Source: Chrysomallon squamiferum
Lineage: Eukaryota; Mollusca; Gastropoda; Neomphalida; Peltospiridae
NCBI GenBank assembly: GCA_012295275.1
Contig: CM022667.1
Span: 12,657,038 to 12,721,037 of the forward strand
Reading direction: 5' to 3'
DNA length: 64,000 bases
In this document: positions 12,854-50,900 of the stretch, in pieces
Position numbering within the stretch: position 1 is the first letter of the stretch
How the letters are laid out: every line of letters begins with the position of its first letter
The notes under the pieces: model-generated
What the model was told of the DNA's origin: nothing
Database searches by the model: none
The model's input: the letters and a program-made list of their open reading frames with translations, nothing else
Made by a program: the position numbers and the translations under genes

Positions 12854-14042
12854 AAAAGATCAAATTCCTGTGGTTTATGTGTTTTTCTTTTTGTAACATT
12901 TTTTTTTTTTTTTTTTGGCCATGATTATTTTTTCTTAACAGTAAAGTCCATACACCATTTCTAAAATAAACACATAAAAATAACACAAGAATATCACTAT
13001 AACAAAAACTATAACAGTAAAAAAAAAAAAGAAGTAATAAATAAAATAATAATAATGATAATAATAATAATAAATAAAGATAATAATTTTTAATTTTTAT
13101 TTTTATGAAGCAACATTTCAGGCACTTTTCTTAATAACTAAAATCAGAAATTTCCTGTAATGGTCAGTGTTATGTCCAAGTGGACAGTGTGGTACCAAAG
13201 TTTCTAAAATATTAAGCATATACATTTTGATTTAAAGTGAAAAGTATTAGAAATATATACAGGATGTTCACAACATTTAACATTATATACTACATCAACA
13301 CATATAAAGCAGGAATGGAGTAATGCATATTAAATAACATTTTGGGTTTGTTTTTATTTTTATAATTGTAGATTTTAACTGCACACGGAAACAGATAAAT
13401 CTATTTTTAAAATGTGGGCCCTGTAATTATGTAATAAGTATGTAAAAAGATTAATAGTAATTTTATTCATAATAATATTTTCAAAACAATAATAATGATA
13501 AAAATAATTACTGCAGTAATAAAATAACATTATAATAATAACAATAATAATATAAAATAATAATAACAGCTAAATAAAAAATAATAATAGTAATTACATA
13601 ATAACAAATATAATAGTAATAAATTACAAATAAATAAATACCTAATTATGAACTTAATAGATTTTCTTAATAAATTTCAGCCTTTTAAATCTTTTCATAC
13701 AAATGGCAATCAAAAAACTAAATAGGGAAATATTTATGCACTGGACCAAGAATTTAAAATATAAATATACAGATATGTGAACTGAATGAAAATGTATATA
13801 AAAAACTAAAAACATCAAAATTGCATAGTAATAAAGTGTAGTGTACTCCAAAGAAAATTATATATATTTAAACTTGTTATTCTTTTTTACTTTTTAATGT
13901 ACATCATCTCATGATAAGAGGTTAAAAATGTCTTTAAGTAAAAACATTTGTAATAACTATCACTATATAGGAAAACTAATATAACTGCAGAAACTCTACT
14001 CAAAAATTAAATTAGACATTTTAAAATATTAATCATATATAA

Positions 14043-14177
14043 CGATAATAATAATAATAATTATTATTATTATTATTTTTTATAATAATAATAAATATAA
14101 TAATAATAATAATAGTAAAAATGATCTAAAATAATAATAATAATAAAGATAATAATAATAATAATAATAATAATAAT
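14043..14177. repeat. Inverted (AAT)n/(ATT)n microsatellite cluster
   Basis: AAT repeats (about 14046-14060) run straight into ATT repeats (about 14060-14077), followed by further AAT blocks. The first two halves are mutually complementary and could form a hairpin or cruciform. Confidence 0.9.
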
Positions 14178-15360
14178 TTTGATGAAAATAAAGAGAGAAA
14201 AAAAAAAAGAACATGAAAAACAAAAAGACTAACATATGTTTAGCTTTCAATCTTTCATCAATTAAATTTATTAACACTATAACACCTTTTTAATTATATA
14301 CATACACTCATTTATTTATTTTGTTATCATTTATAATGACTACAATTTTAATTAGAAAACCCCTATTATAATTAAGACAACAAATTTAAAACAAAAGACA
14401 GAAACAATAGAATATACAACAGACCTGTATACATTTTAAAATGACATTAAGGTAAATATTAATGATAAAGTAATCTGTTGTCTAATAATGGGCACACATT
14501 AAATTACACAAATTTTCATGATTTTCAAAATTAATTTCTCTCACATAATAAGAAAATACAGAGAATATAACATTTTAAATCTTTACAGTGGGTGTTAAAA
14601 AAATAATAATAATAAAAAAATTAGTGAAAAAAAATGGAAATTGAGCAAACACAAAATTTCATATAAAGCAGATGTTGAGTTTAAAAAAAACAAAAACAAC
14701 CTACTTACAAATGGTAGAGGTGTATTCGGCAGAATTTACTCTTAGATGATGATATAAAATGAATTATTTCATCAACTTAAGAGTTTGAATTAATATTAGT
14801 CATATTTTTAACTAAACTGTGGGGATTAAGGTAGAATGGATTATTTACATTTATTTAATGATTAGGATTAAACTGAATCATGATAACAAAAAAAAAAAAA
14901 AATTGTTTGTATAAAATATAAGGGGAGATCTACACGTGTATGCAATGGAAAATAAAACAAGGCTAATCAAAAATTTCATGGGATTATTATTATTATTATT
15001 ATTACATATATATATTTATTTTTTATTTTATTTTTTTATTCGTTTTAAATTTTTTTTCTTGTTTTGTTTTGTTTGTTAGTATTTTAAAAATTATTTATAT
15101 TTTAATAGTATTTACATTTTCTTCTTTTTTTGTATTAAACATTTTCTAAACTTTTTTTTTTTTTCAATACATTTTTGGTTCAAATTTTTTTATTATTTTT
15201 TTTTAACTCTTATTTTAATTTTTTTTATAATTTTACTTCTCAGTAATTTCTTCAAAATACCCTTTAATTATTTTTTGTTCATTTCTTTTTATTATTTTTA
15301 TTAAATTTATTACACTTGTCATTATTGTACCTTTTATTTTAACCCTCCACATTTCTACTA

Positions 15361-15830
15361 ATGAATATTAAAGTTTATACTGAATGTCACATAAAGTCTA
15401 CATGCAAATGCCATACAAGTCTACATTCATATGCCATACAAGTCTACATTCGTATGCCATACAAGTCTACATTCAGTGCCATACAAGTCTACATTCAGTG
15501 CCATACAAGTCTATATTCGCATGCCATACAAGTCTATATTCATATGCCATGCTGACTGTACTGAATGCCTCACAAGTCTACTGTCAAGTGCCACACAAAC
15601 AACATTCAAATGCCACACATACAGCATTTAAAGACCACACCAAGACTACAATGAATGCCACATTTAAATGCAGCAGAGTCCACATTTAAATTCTGCACAA
15701 AGTCTGCATGCAAATCTCACTGTACTGTAAGCCACAAAAAAGTCTACATTTGAATATCAAAGTCTACACTGTATCACACGAAGGTGTATAATCTCTGTCA
15801 CATAGTCTACAGTCTGCCACACAAACAACA
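15361..15830 (+). repeat. Minisatellite with a 21-24-bp unit, regular core and decayed flanks
   Basis: The unit reads roughly ATGCCATACAAGTCTACATT, followed by CAT, CGT or CAG. About six close copies lie at 15408-15550. From 15551 to about 15830 the same words (GCCACACA, AGTCTACA, CATTTAAATGC) recur with growing divergence. The spacer length alternates between a 24-bp and a 21-bp form. Open in all three plus-strand frames over the core, which is a by-product of the unit lacking stops. Confidence 0.9.
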
Positions 15831-18830
15831 AGGTACGGATTCAACAGTCACCACATTTTAATACTTTTTACATTAAGAGAAAAATTTGGCTCCTTTTTTT
15901 TTAAAACTGCATTTTAAACGTTTAAAGGGAATTTAGAACTAAAATACAACATACAAGGGATTTATCAAGAAAAGATGTGTGTTTGAGTAAAAACAGACAT
16001 TTCAACTGAATGCACAGTGCACCTAAACTAACATCAAAGTATACTTTGTAATTCAAATGTTTAATATTTTACATTTTTATAAAATGGCATATTCATACAT
16101 GACACATTATTAAAATAACATCAGTTAAGTATGTTACACATATACAGTACAAACTAATAAAAGTATGTTAATATTTTTCATACATTCACAGATACATTAA
16201 TAACTGACACAAAATTATGTACATACATATGTTAAAAAAGTACATTAATATGTTCATTCATGCAAGCATTCATATACATATACAATACATTAATATTAGT
16301 ATATTAATATTTATTTACATATGGCAAACAAATAAATGACAATGTGTAGATACACAGACAGACATACAATTTTGGAAATCTTTAAAAAATGACAGAATAA
16401 TTAAAAAAAATATATATTTAAAGAAATTAAAAAAAAAGAATAAAAAGAAAACAATGGCAGCAGTTGATGGGATAGTGGGTTATGTCCCCTGCTTATTAAC
16501 ATATTTACATGGAGTCTTTAATATAAAAATGCTAAAATTTTATTTTTTAAAGATTTTATTTTTATTTTGCTTCATTTTAAATGCTGCCCAAGAGATTAAC
16601 ATTTATTACAGAAGAAAAACACATCTCTCCGTTAACCTGTTAGAAATAGCTGGGTTTAAAATAAGCTGAAAACTTAGTAAATGAATTAAGCTACATACAC
16701 ACACAAACGTACCCATACACATATACACATACACACAAAATTGAATCTTTGATAATCAAATTACTAGGTCAACACCAAAGTGACTGTTAGGGGCTGTGTT
16801 TGAGAATCAGTTCAGATTCCTAACCAGAACAATAATATATATAATATGACTTGTGTTCTCTTCTCTCTAAAACAAACACGCTAACAGTCAGGGGCAGACA
16901 ATTCTTGGTTTCTAAGAGAGGCCTCTTAAACTTTTATCTGATTATTTTAAAAAAAGTAAGTATAAATACTTAAGAGGCATAGTATACATTGATACAATAC
17001 TGTACTGTGCAGTTATGAATTTGTAGCAGTGCAATAAGTAAAGTATACATTGATACAGTTCTGCACTGTGCAGTTATTCTAAGTTCACTGATTGTGAGTT
17101 CAGGATAGGTATGTCTGTGAATGTAAGTACTGTATGTACATGTGTATGCTTGACATGTGAAATGCTTCTAGTATTTTAGTTTTAATACATCAGTTCATTT
17201 GATTAATGCTGCAGTTATTATTAATGTATCATTAGTACTACTACTACTATATTTACTATTATTATTGTTATTACATGCATTATACTACTGTTATTACTAT
17301 TATTTTATTTATCATTATAACCACTGGTGCTATCACTATCATTATCATTATTTTTATTATTAAAAATATCATTATTATGTTATTATTATCATCATTATCA
17401 ACTTTTATTTTGTAATTTATCTTTAAAAAAGCTTTGAAATTGTCAAGGATTTTACTTAATATAATGTTTTATCACTGTTATTCTGCTTTTAAATACAATT
17501 TACCTGCTCAAACTGAATCTATTTATAAAAAAAAAACTAAAAATTTAAAAAAAACACAGAAAAAATAAAAGAATCTTCAAAAACTGTTTATTAAATTTTG
17601 ATACTTATGTTATAATTATTTCTATTTAGCAATTAATTTCATCCTTTATTTAAATTTACCGATTTATTTATTCACTATTTATTTTATTTTTTATTATCTT
17701 ACACTTTTGTCTGTCTGCCTGTCTCTCTGTTTGTGTTTGTATCAATACAATATTACAGCAAGTCTGTGAATAACAATATTCATTGGATTTTATTCAAACA
17801 TCTTTATTCATTCACTTAATTGTTATTTTTTCCATCCACAGTTATTTCTCATGAATAGGAAAACAAGAAAATATTCCCTGATATACATTAACATACCCTG
17901 AATTAAAACCAATCTCCCTGATTATCAGTATTACTATTATTATTATTTATCTTTTAATCTCCAAATTCCACCAGTGAGCAATATTTAGGTGACATTCATA
18001 AAGTATTTATGCACAAAATCTGAAATATTTCAAGATCCCAACCCCAAACACAACTGACTGAAATTTTGTTTTAACCCAAGATCAGAGCATAAAGCTACAA
18101 TGAACCTGAAATAACAACATTATGGCATTTTTTCTTTCTTTTTTTTTTTTCCATTTATATATATATATATATCAGTGCATGACACAGTTCTCGTTACACA
18201 TAAATAAAACAAAAATGTGAAGAAATTACTTATTTAACAACACACTTGAGTATTTTATATCTACCGGTACACAGCATCACACAGTTTGTAAAAGAATACA
18301 CCAAGCTATTTTTTTCTTTTAGGAGATGCTAATCAAAAAAAAAAAAAAGGAAAGCAAAGGGTTTTCTCTCTTTTTAAGAATATAATCCTTAACCATATAT
18401 ATGTTGCTCTTTAAATATAGATTCAGAATGTGTGTTGTTAAATTAAAACATTTTTTTTTTTTTTGCTTCTTTTCCCTGCAATGTTCAAAATACCTCTCCC
18501 CCTCATTTTATATACAATAAGCTAAACCATCCCTTTCCCAAAAAACTTTATGAATGTTTTCTTTTTTAATGTAAGTAGTAGACAAATGATATATATATAT
18601 ATAATTTTTTTTTTTTTTTAAATTTTAAAACACTTCAGTCATATGGAATGGTAAAAACTGTGCAAATCACAAACAAAATTATCAGTGTGACTATCTGATC
18701 TATGTGACAAAAAAAAAATAAAGTCTGTAAAAAAAAAAACTGATGTAAACTAAAAAAAAAAAATAATAATAAAAATAAAATAAAATTCTATTTACAATGA
18801 ACACCTGATTTGTATTACAGTATGTGAGCA
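15831..18830. other. AT-rich intergenic DNA
   Basis: No gene recognised. Contains a short direct duplication at 16981-17078, ATT/ACT-type tracts at about 17230-17400, a TA run near 18160-18171 and several poly-A/poly-T tracts. Confidence 0.5.
16981..17078 (+). repeat. Imperfect 61-bp direct duplication
   Basis: The block beginning AGTATACATTGATACA and ending GTGCAGTTAT occurs at 16981 and again at 17042. The copies differ by a few substitutions (for example ATACTGTACTG against GTTCTGCACTG). Confidence 0.85.
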
Positions 18831-20760
18831 CCAGAACCAACTCAAATATACTCATCAACAAAAGAAACATGGATCACAATATTATTATTATTATCATTAT
18901 TATTATTATTATTATACAAAGAAAGAAAATAAATTTGTGATCCTCTGTACTAAAATGCAACTGAAATGCACATCTAAAATTTAAACTTGGAAAATAAAAA
19001 GTCTAATTAAAAAAGGACTATTGTGAAATATACTGAAAGCCAAAAGAAATGCAGCTCAAAAACAAAGTAATAAACTAAATACTTGGTCTGTTCAGACAAT
19101 ATTGGATTTATTATGAAATAAACTCCAAACCTGGAGAATTCTGGCTCTCATGTGAAAAGAAAAAACAAACATTCTAAGGTACAGAAAATGGCAGTTAATT
19201 TAAAGTGAAGTATTTTCAGAAACAACAGAAATACATTAATTGTTTAATAAACATAAGACTATAAACATATTTAATTATAATGAAGTATTTTTAATACCCA
19301 AGACAGACTGCTTAAAGAAAACAAAGGCAGTAAATAATTAAATATATGGCCTGACAAAAATATATTTTTAATTTATGATATATGATACTTGAGACCAAGA
19401 GAAATGGAATTTACAAACTTATATGATGATAATTGAATAAATGGAAAAATAATGTTTAACTACTTTTTAAAATTGAGTTATTTCCAAAATGGCTTATACA
19501 ACAAAATAAATGGCATTCGAAAAAAAAATGAAAAAAACAACCCCACAAAACCACAAAATTTAGGGGTATCAGTATACCCAAGTCCATCAGAAATTCAAAT
19601 GACACGTAAAATAATAAAACTAATAAACACAAGTATATAATATAATAATAAATGATAACATAGTATACTGAAAGCCATTAGAAAAACAAAAGAAGATAAT
19701 GTATTGTAATCCAAAACTGTAAATTTACAGAATATACTGAAAGCCAAAACAAATGCCGACTACTAATACATGCTAAAATGAAATAAAATACAAAAAATTA
19801 AATTAAAAAACCCACATTAATAAATAAATAAATAAAAAATAATAATTTTTAGTATTGTAACATACATACCAGTCTGTCAGAGATAAAATTCTAATGTTAT
19901 TAAACATGATAAATGAAACAGATAATCTAAGAAAATGGAATAAAATTTATAAAAATACATATTTCTAACCAGAGGAAATTCAGCTAAAAATAAAAGTTAA
20001 ATTCAGTCTATATCATACCTGTGCAGTATTTAACAAACTAGTTTCCAAAAAAAAAAAAAGATAATAATAATAAAATAAAATAAAATAAAATAAAATAAAA
20101 TAAAAACATCATAATTAATAAATAAATAACTTAAAAATTAATGTATACTCCAAAGCAAAAAAATCAAAAATAAATATGTAACAAAAAACTAAAAAATTTA
20201 AATAATAATAATTAATTAATTTACTAGTATTGCAAAAGATGTCTCAAAGCCAACAGAAATACAGCATTTATTAACTTATGATAAAATATATTCAAAGCCA
20301 AATGAAATAAGCCAAAAAACATTAAAATAATATTTAGCTTTTTAGTCACACGTATTTTAAGCCAACACAAACACACCTTAAACCAAATGAATGACAACAA
20401 AAAATAATGTTAAGGTTTCAATTATTATATTTTTATTTATTTTATTTTTTAACTACATTCTTCAAGAGAACAGAAATATAGCTTTATGATGAAATATACT
20501 CAGAACTACATAAATTGCACTTAAAGAAAAGTTAAGAATTAAATAATTAGCTTAATAGTATAAAGAAAATAAATTCAAAGCTTTATATTATACTCCTTGA
20601 CAAAAGAAATACAACTGAATTTTGTTTTTAATTAATGTGAAACATACTTCCAGCTACCAACAATTTAATGATAAACTGCATTTAATTTAGTCAGAGCCAA
20701 AAGAGACACACCATAAATGGTATAAACTTGAAAAAAGTATATAAAATACATTTAAGGTGA
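18830..20760. repeat. Old degenerate minisatellite field, about 1.9 kb
   Basis: A word close to ATATACTCAAAGCCAAAAGAAAT recurs every roughly 50-120 bp: near 19028, 19110, 19190, 19662, 19734, 20143, 20235, 20287, 20350, 20485, 20590, 20645 and 20695. Spacing is irregular and copies are divergent, as expected of a tandem array that expanded long ago and has been broken up by indels and TAA/TAAAA microsatellites (for example TAAAA at 20070-20105). Confidence 0.7.
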
Positions 20761-21745
20761 AGGTGATGAGATGTGAATATAACCCCGAATATATGTGATG
20801 TAATAGTTTCTTTAAACTCTTGAAGTAGTTTAATAATTTAACAGAATATTTTATTTCAGTAGTTTAATCACCATTATAATTACAATAAATGTGCTTGTAT
20901 GTGTGTGTGATATAAAAACTGATATGTGTTTATATAACTTTAGGTTTAAAAAAATAAATAAAAATTAACCTAATTAAAAGTGACAATGAATAAATTAAAA
21001 TAAAACTCTATGACAATGGTTATTCAAATGAAATAAAATTCAGTATCGTTAAAATAGAAATGTAATAATGAAATATATTGGTTAAGAAAAACAGAAAACA
21101 GACACAGCTGTTCATAACAATGGTATTTACACTGTAACAATGCATTTGGCATGTCAGATTTTTAGAATGACTGACAGACAGACAGACAGACAGTCAGGCA
21201 GTTAGGATGGGAAAAAAAAAAAAATTGGCTAAATTATATGTATTATGTGGGTATGTTATTAATGTGATTTTTTTTCTATTATTATTCTTGTTGTTGTTGT
21301 TGTTGTTGCTGCTGTTGTTCAAAATATCAATTCAATTAGCTATATCATTAATACAATAAAAAAAAAATATTAAAAATTAAAAATAAAAATAAATTAATAT
21401 AAGTTTTTTGTATTAAGTATTAAATTTTGTTTTATTATATATATATTTTATAAATAAATCTGTTAAATTTTGTTTTATATATATATATATACTGTAATAT
21501 TAAATCTAGTGCATGTCATTTCAGATTATTAAACATGTTCCAATACCTTATTAGAATTAATATGAAAGTGTGGGTTTTATTTGAAATAATATTAAACAAG
21601 CCCACACATTTGTTAACATACAATGAGATCCTGGCTTTTTATATACTGAAATTTTAAATATAATCACAAGACAGGAACACACATAGCAACAGAAATCTTA
21701 ATTTAAGAATTCTTCAAATAAAACATCTGACTGTCTTCATCTGTA
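20761..21745. other. AT-rich intergenic DNA
   Basis: No gene recognised. Contains a (GACA)n stretch near 21172-21193, a GTT run near 21289-21318, and two copies of a motif around TTAAATTTTGTTTTAT followed by TA repeats (about 21420-21490). Confidence 0.5.
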
Positions 21746-22200
21746 TGCAGCTTTCCAGTTACTCAGTCTTTAGTGCCGTTTTTTTTTAAAAATAATATCA
21801 CTCAGTCTTTACGGACTTGTATTAAAGTATCACACAGCTTTTCAAAGCTTTCATTACAGTTTTACTAGTGCTGACTTTCATTCCATGTACGTTTTCAGTC
21901 TTTAGACTATACTAAACTCAGACTTTGATTATATCATTAAAATGTTTCTCAGCCTTCAGTGATTTTCATTACAACGTTACTCAGCCTTTAATGACTTTCA
22001 TTACAATACTCAGTTTTTAGTGACTTTCACTAAAAAAATAAAAAATAAAAATTAACTCAGTCTTTAGTGATGTACATGCGATATTACTCAATCTTTAATG
22101 ACTTTCATGTGATATTACACAGTCTTTAGTGACTTTAACTGTGATATTACTCAGTCTTTAGTGATCACCTTTCTAGCATTACTCAGACTTTACCCATTCT
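21745..22200. repeat. Degenerate minisatellite, unit about TTACTCAGTCTTTAGTGACTTTCA
   Basis: The phrase CTCAGTCTTTAGTGACTTTCATTACA returns with variations around 21760, 21800, 21890, 21950, 21985, 22010, 22055, 22085, 22120 and 22148. Spacing is mostly 30-50 bp. The region probably lies near or inside the PHAF1 3' UTR; on the PHAF1 sense strand it would read as its complement. Confidence 0.8.
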
Positions 22201-22377
22201 TTCATGGTTTTTCCTATACCACACACAAATCATAATGTTTGTTTCTGTGCAGCTTTCCTCACTTTTACACAAATTATCACAGCTTCCAAACAGTGCAGTT
22301 TTGTTATTTGTTCATGGACATCTATATTCTGCAGTTCATTCGTACAATTAGCTTAAAATATTAGATCCTAGACAGCA

Positions 22378-22650
22378 TATTTTATTTCAGACATAATTGT
22401 TCCAATAGTAAACGAAGACACATCTGACAGTAAGACATATTTCTGATTTTAGACAGACGACGTCTGATGCTCGGTAAGGATATTTCTGAATCAGACAGGA
22501 TATCTCTAAATCTAAGGATCCTTTTTATGTGAATCAAGATAGTCGTACAGTTCCAGTGTTTTTTAGAAAATATATCTGAGATGTTAGACAGAAATTCTTA
22601 TACACAAAAAGACAGGATATTTCTGATTTCAGTCAGGGACACTTCCTTCT
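22378..22650. repeat. Degenerate repeat rich in GATATTTCTGATTTTAGACAG
   Basis: Related words (ACATATTTCTGATTTTAGACAGA, GGATATTTCTGAATCAGACAGGA, GGATATTTCTGATTTCAGTCAGGGA and similar) recur at about 22435, 22467, 22497 and 22615, with weaker copies between. Probably PHAF1 3' UTR. Confidence 0.65.
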
Positions 22651-22991
22651 CTTTGAAGAGATCATGATTCCAGGACTTTGAGGAAATATACTTTGACTTC
22701 ATAACATTACAACATTTTTCAGTTTATGTTATCTTGGAAATGTGATATTCAGACAAGAAGTGTTAAGGTTGTTGTTGTTTTTTTGTTGTTTTTTTACATC
22801 AGGATAAAATGATTTTTAAAAACCAAAACTTTCACAGTTTGTTTTAAAACAGGATACTCTGGATTTCTTCAAGGATACCTCCTGTCTGCTGTCTCCTGAT
22901 AAGAGTGGCTTGTAGTGTGGTCCATTGTTCAGGGATAATAACATTACAAAACATCAGAATGTTTGAAATATTTGTTAGTTAATGTTAAGTA
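22651..22991 (-). other. Probable PHAF1 3' UTR
   Basis: Non-coding sequence just after the PHAF1 stop. No AATAAA was confirmed within it; TTTATT on the plus strand at 22381-22386 (AATAAA on the transcript strand) is the nearest candidate I noted, so the 3' end is uncertain. Confidence 0.45.
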
Positions 22992-49047
<26,056 letters not shown>

Positions 49048-49205
49048 CGTTATTTAATATTCGTATATATCTTTGGCAATCATTTGAGTAAAACTGGACA
49101 AAGGGTGTCCGAGTATGTTGACATTTTCCTCAGTGTTTACATTCAATTCCAACAATTTGACGCCATTTCTGTTGTGATGCCCTAATCATGTGCGCATAAA
49201 ACTAG

Positions 49206-49212
49206 TTCCGGT
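49206..49212 (-). promoter_or_regulatory. Candidate ETS site in PHAF1 promoter
   Basis: ACCGGAA on the minus strand, about 160 bp upstream of the PHAF1 ATG, in a less AT-rich stretch (49185-49260). ETS sites of this form are common in broadly expressed TATA-less promoters. Motif evidence only. Confidence 0.4.
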
Positions 49213-49644
49213 TTCTGGAAAAGCGTCGTCTGCTCTCGTTGAAAAACACGTTTGATAATGGATGTTTATCGTTGATGACATAAGACTAGCTTTAGCATAT
49301 TGATTAGTTGTTGATTGGATAATATATTTAGAATCTTATTTTCAATGGGTATATCATCATCTTTAAAAAAAAAGAAAAGAAAAAAAAAAGGAATGTGGAC
49401 AAGGTATTGTTTTAAGCTGTTTAATTATTTATCATTTTATACAACAAGGAATGTATCAATGTTTATAATATTCATATATTCAGTGAATGATTCACCAAAG
49501 AAAAAACACAAAAACATACATATAAAAAAAAGAAGAAGAAAGAAAGAAAGAATGACAGAAAGAAAGCCAGCATACTAAAATGTCAGCTAAAAATCAACTA
49601 AAAGATGAACTTTTATCTAAGTGTTTTATCATAAAATTTATGAC

Positions 49645-49652
49645 TGACGTCA
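49645..49652. promoter_or_regulatory. Palindromic CRE (TGACGTCA)
   Basis: A full, perfect cAMP-response element about 600 bp upstream of the PHAF1 ATG. Such an 8-mer is rare by chance in sequence this AT-rich. Binding by CREB/ATF proteins is inferred. Confidence 0.5.
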
Positions 49653-49790
49653 TCGCACCTGCTACCTGTACGATTACCCATAGTTATTTCTTTAGTGCAT
49701 CTTGTAGTTTGGCTTTAGATGTGGCTATGGTACTGCTATTGGTCCATTTCGATTACTATATTTATCTTATCTAGCCCTGTCTTGTATATA

Positions 49791-49831
<41 letters not shown>

Positions 49832-50001
49832 TTATTTCTTATTTTTATTTATTTTTATTTTATCTAGTCCTGCCTTGTATTTTTTTTTTTTTTTTTTTTT
49901 TTTCTTTTTGGTTTGTTTGTTTTGTTTTAACCCAAATCAAGTTACATTGTCAGAAGCATGAGTCAGTTCTCGTTTTCAGTTTCTGTTTCTTTTCAGATAT
50001 G

Positions 50002-50105
<104 letters not shown>

Positions 50106-50491
50106 CCAAATAATGTTTAGTATTTCAACAAAAATACTTCCAAGACTGAGTCAAACGTGTGTTTTTTTGGGGGGGTTGTTTTTGTTTTTCATATATATAT
50201 GTATATACACACACACAAACAAACAAACAAAAACTCACATTTATTCATTTATTTCATTAATCATTTAGTTTCTGATTGTTTGATTGTTGTTGTTTTTGTT
50301 TGTTGTTTTTTTTGATGGCGGTTTTTTTTTTTTTTTTTTCAACGGACGTAGTTACGAACTGCGGCCCGGTTATACACCACTAAAAAATTAATGTAAATTT
50401 TGTTATCGATGCAGTCGCGAAGTTTTTATATATAAATATATAAAAACGATATATATATATATTTATCTGGAAATATAATATTTTATCAACC

Positions 50492-50533
<42 letters not shown>

Positions 50534-50626
50534 TCCTTGTTAAAGAATCTTTATGAAAAAAGAACCTGATCCCTAAAGATCTACCGATCCTATTAACAAA
50601 TTTTAAAAATAGGTAATTTTCATAAT

Positions 50627-50628
<2 letters not shown>

Positions 50629-50673
<45 letters not shown>
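50629..50673. repeat. (TG)n microsatellite
   Basis: 45 bp of pure TG ending exactly at the left inverted repeat of the MITE-like element. Confidence 0.97.
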
Positions 50674-50674
<1 letters not shown>

Positions 50675-50900
50675 ATGGCCGTAACTAGACTCTTTTTGAA
50701 ATGAGGCAAAGCCACTTAATCAACTGGGGGAGTGGTCTTCGACTTGAAAGACGCAAAATCCTTAATTCGCGCCATTTATATTTTATATTTTTTAAATAAA
50801 ATCTTTGTATAAAAAAATTAAAAACTTAGAAAATAAAAAAATAAAATATAAATCGTTAATTTCAGTATGAGGCATTTTCCTCAATGTAGTTACGGCCATG
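50674..50900. mobile_element. MITE-like element with 14-bp terminal inverted repeats
   Basis: CATGGCCGTAACTA (50674-50687) and its exact reverse complement TAGTTACGGCCATG (50887-50900) bound a 227-bp non-coding stretch. Inside the left end GAAATGAGGCAAAG, and inside the right end GTATGAGGCATTTTCCTCA, share GAGGCA. No clear target duplication is visible, in part because the left flank is a TG microsatellite. Superfamily not assigned. Confidence 0.6.

Larger units (their letters stand above)
9753..15360. other. AKTIP 3' region and AT-rich intergenic DNA
   Basis: No gene recognised. The first 1.3 kb is probably AKTIP 3' UTR; candidate poly(A) signals are AATAAA at about 9894 and at 11060-11065. 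TA and TG tracts lie at about 10195-10212 and 10808-10858, and an AAAT run near 11848-11875. From 11.9 to 15.3 kb the sequence is almost entirely A/T-run and TAA/TTA-type DNA. Open frames here are repeat translations. Confidence 0.5.
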
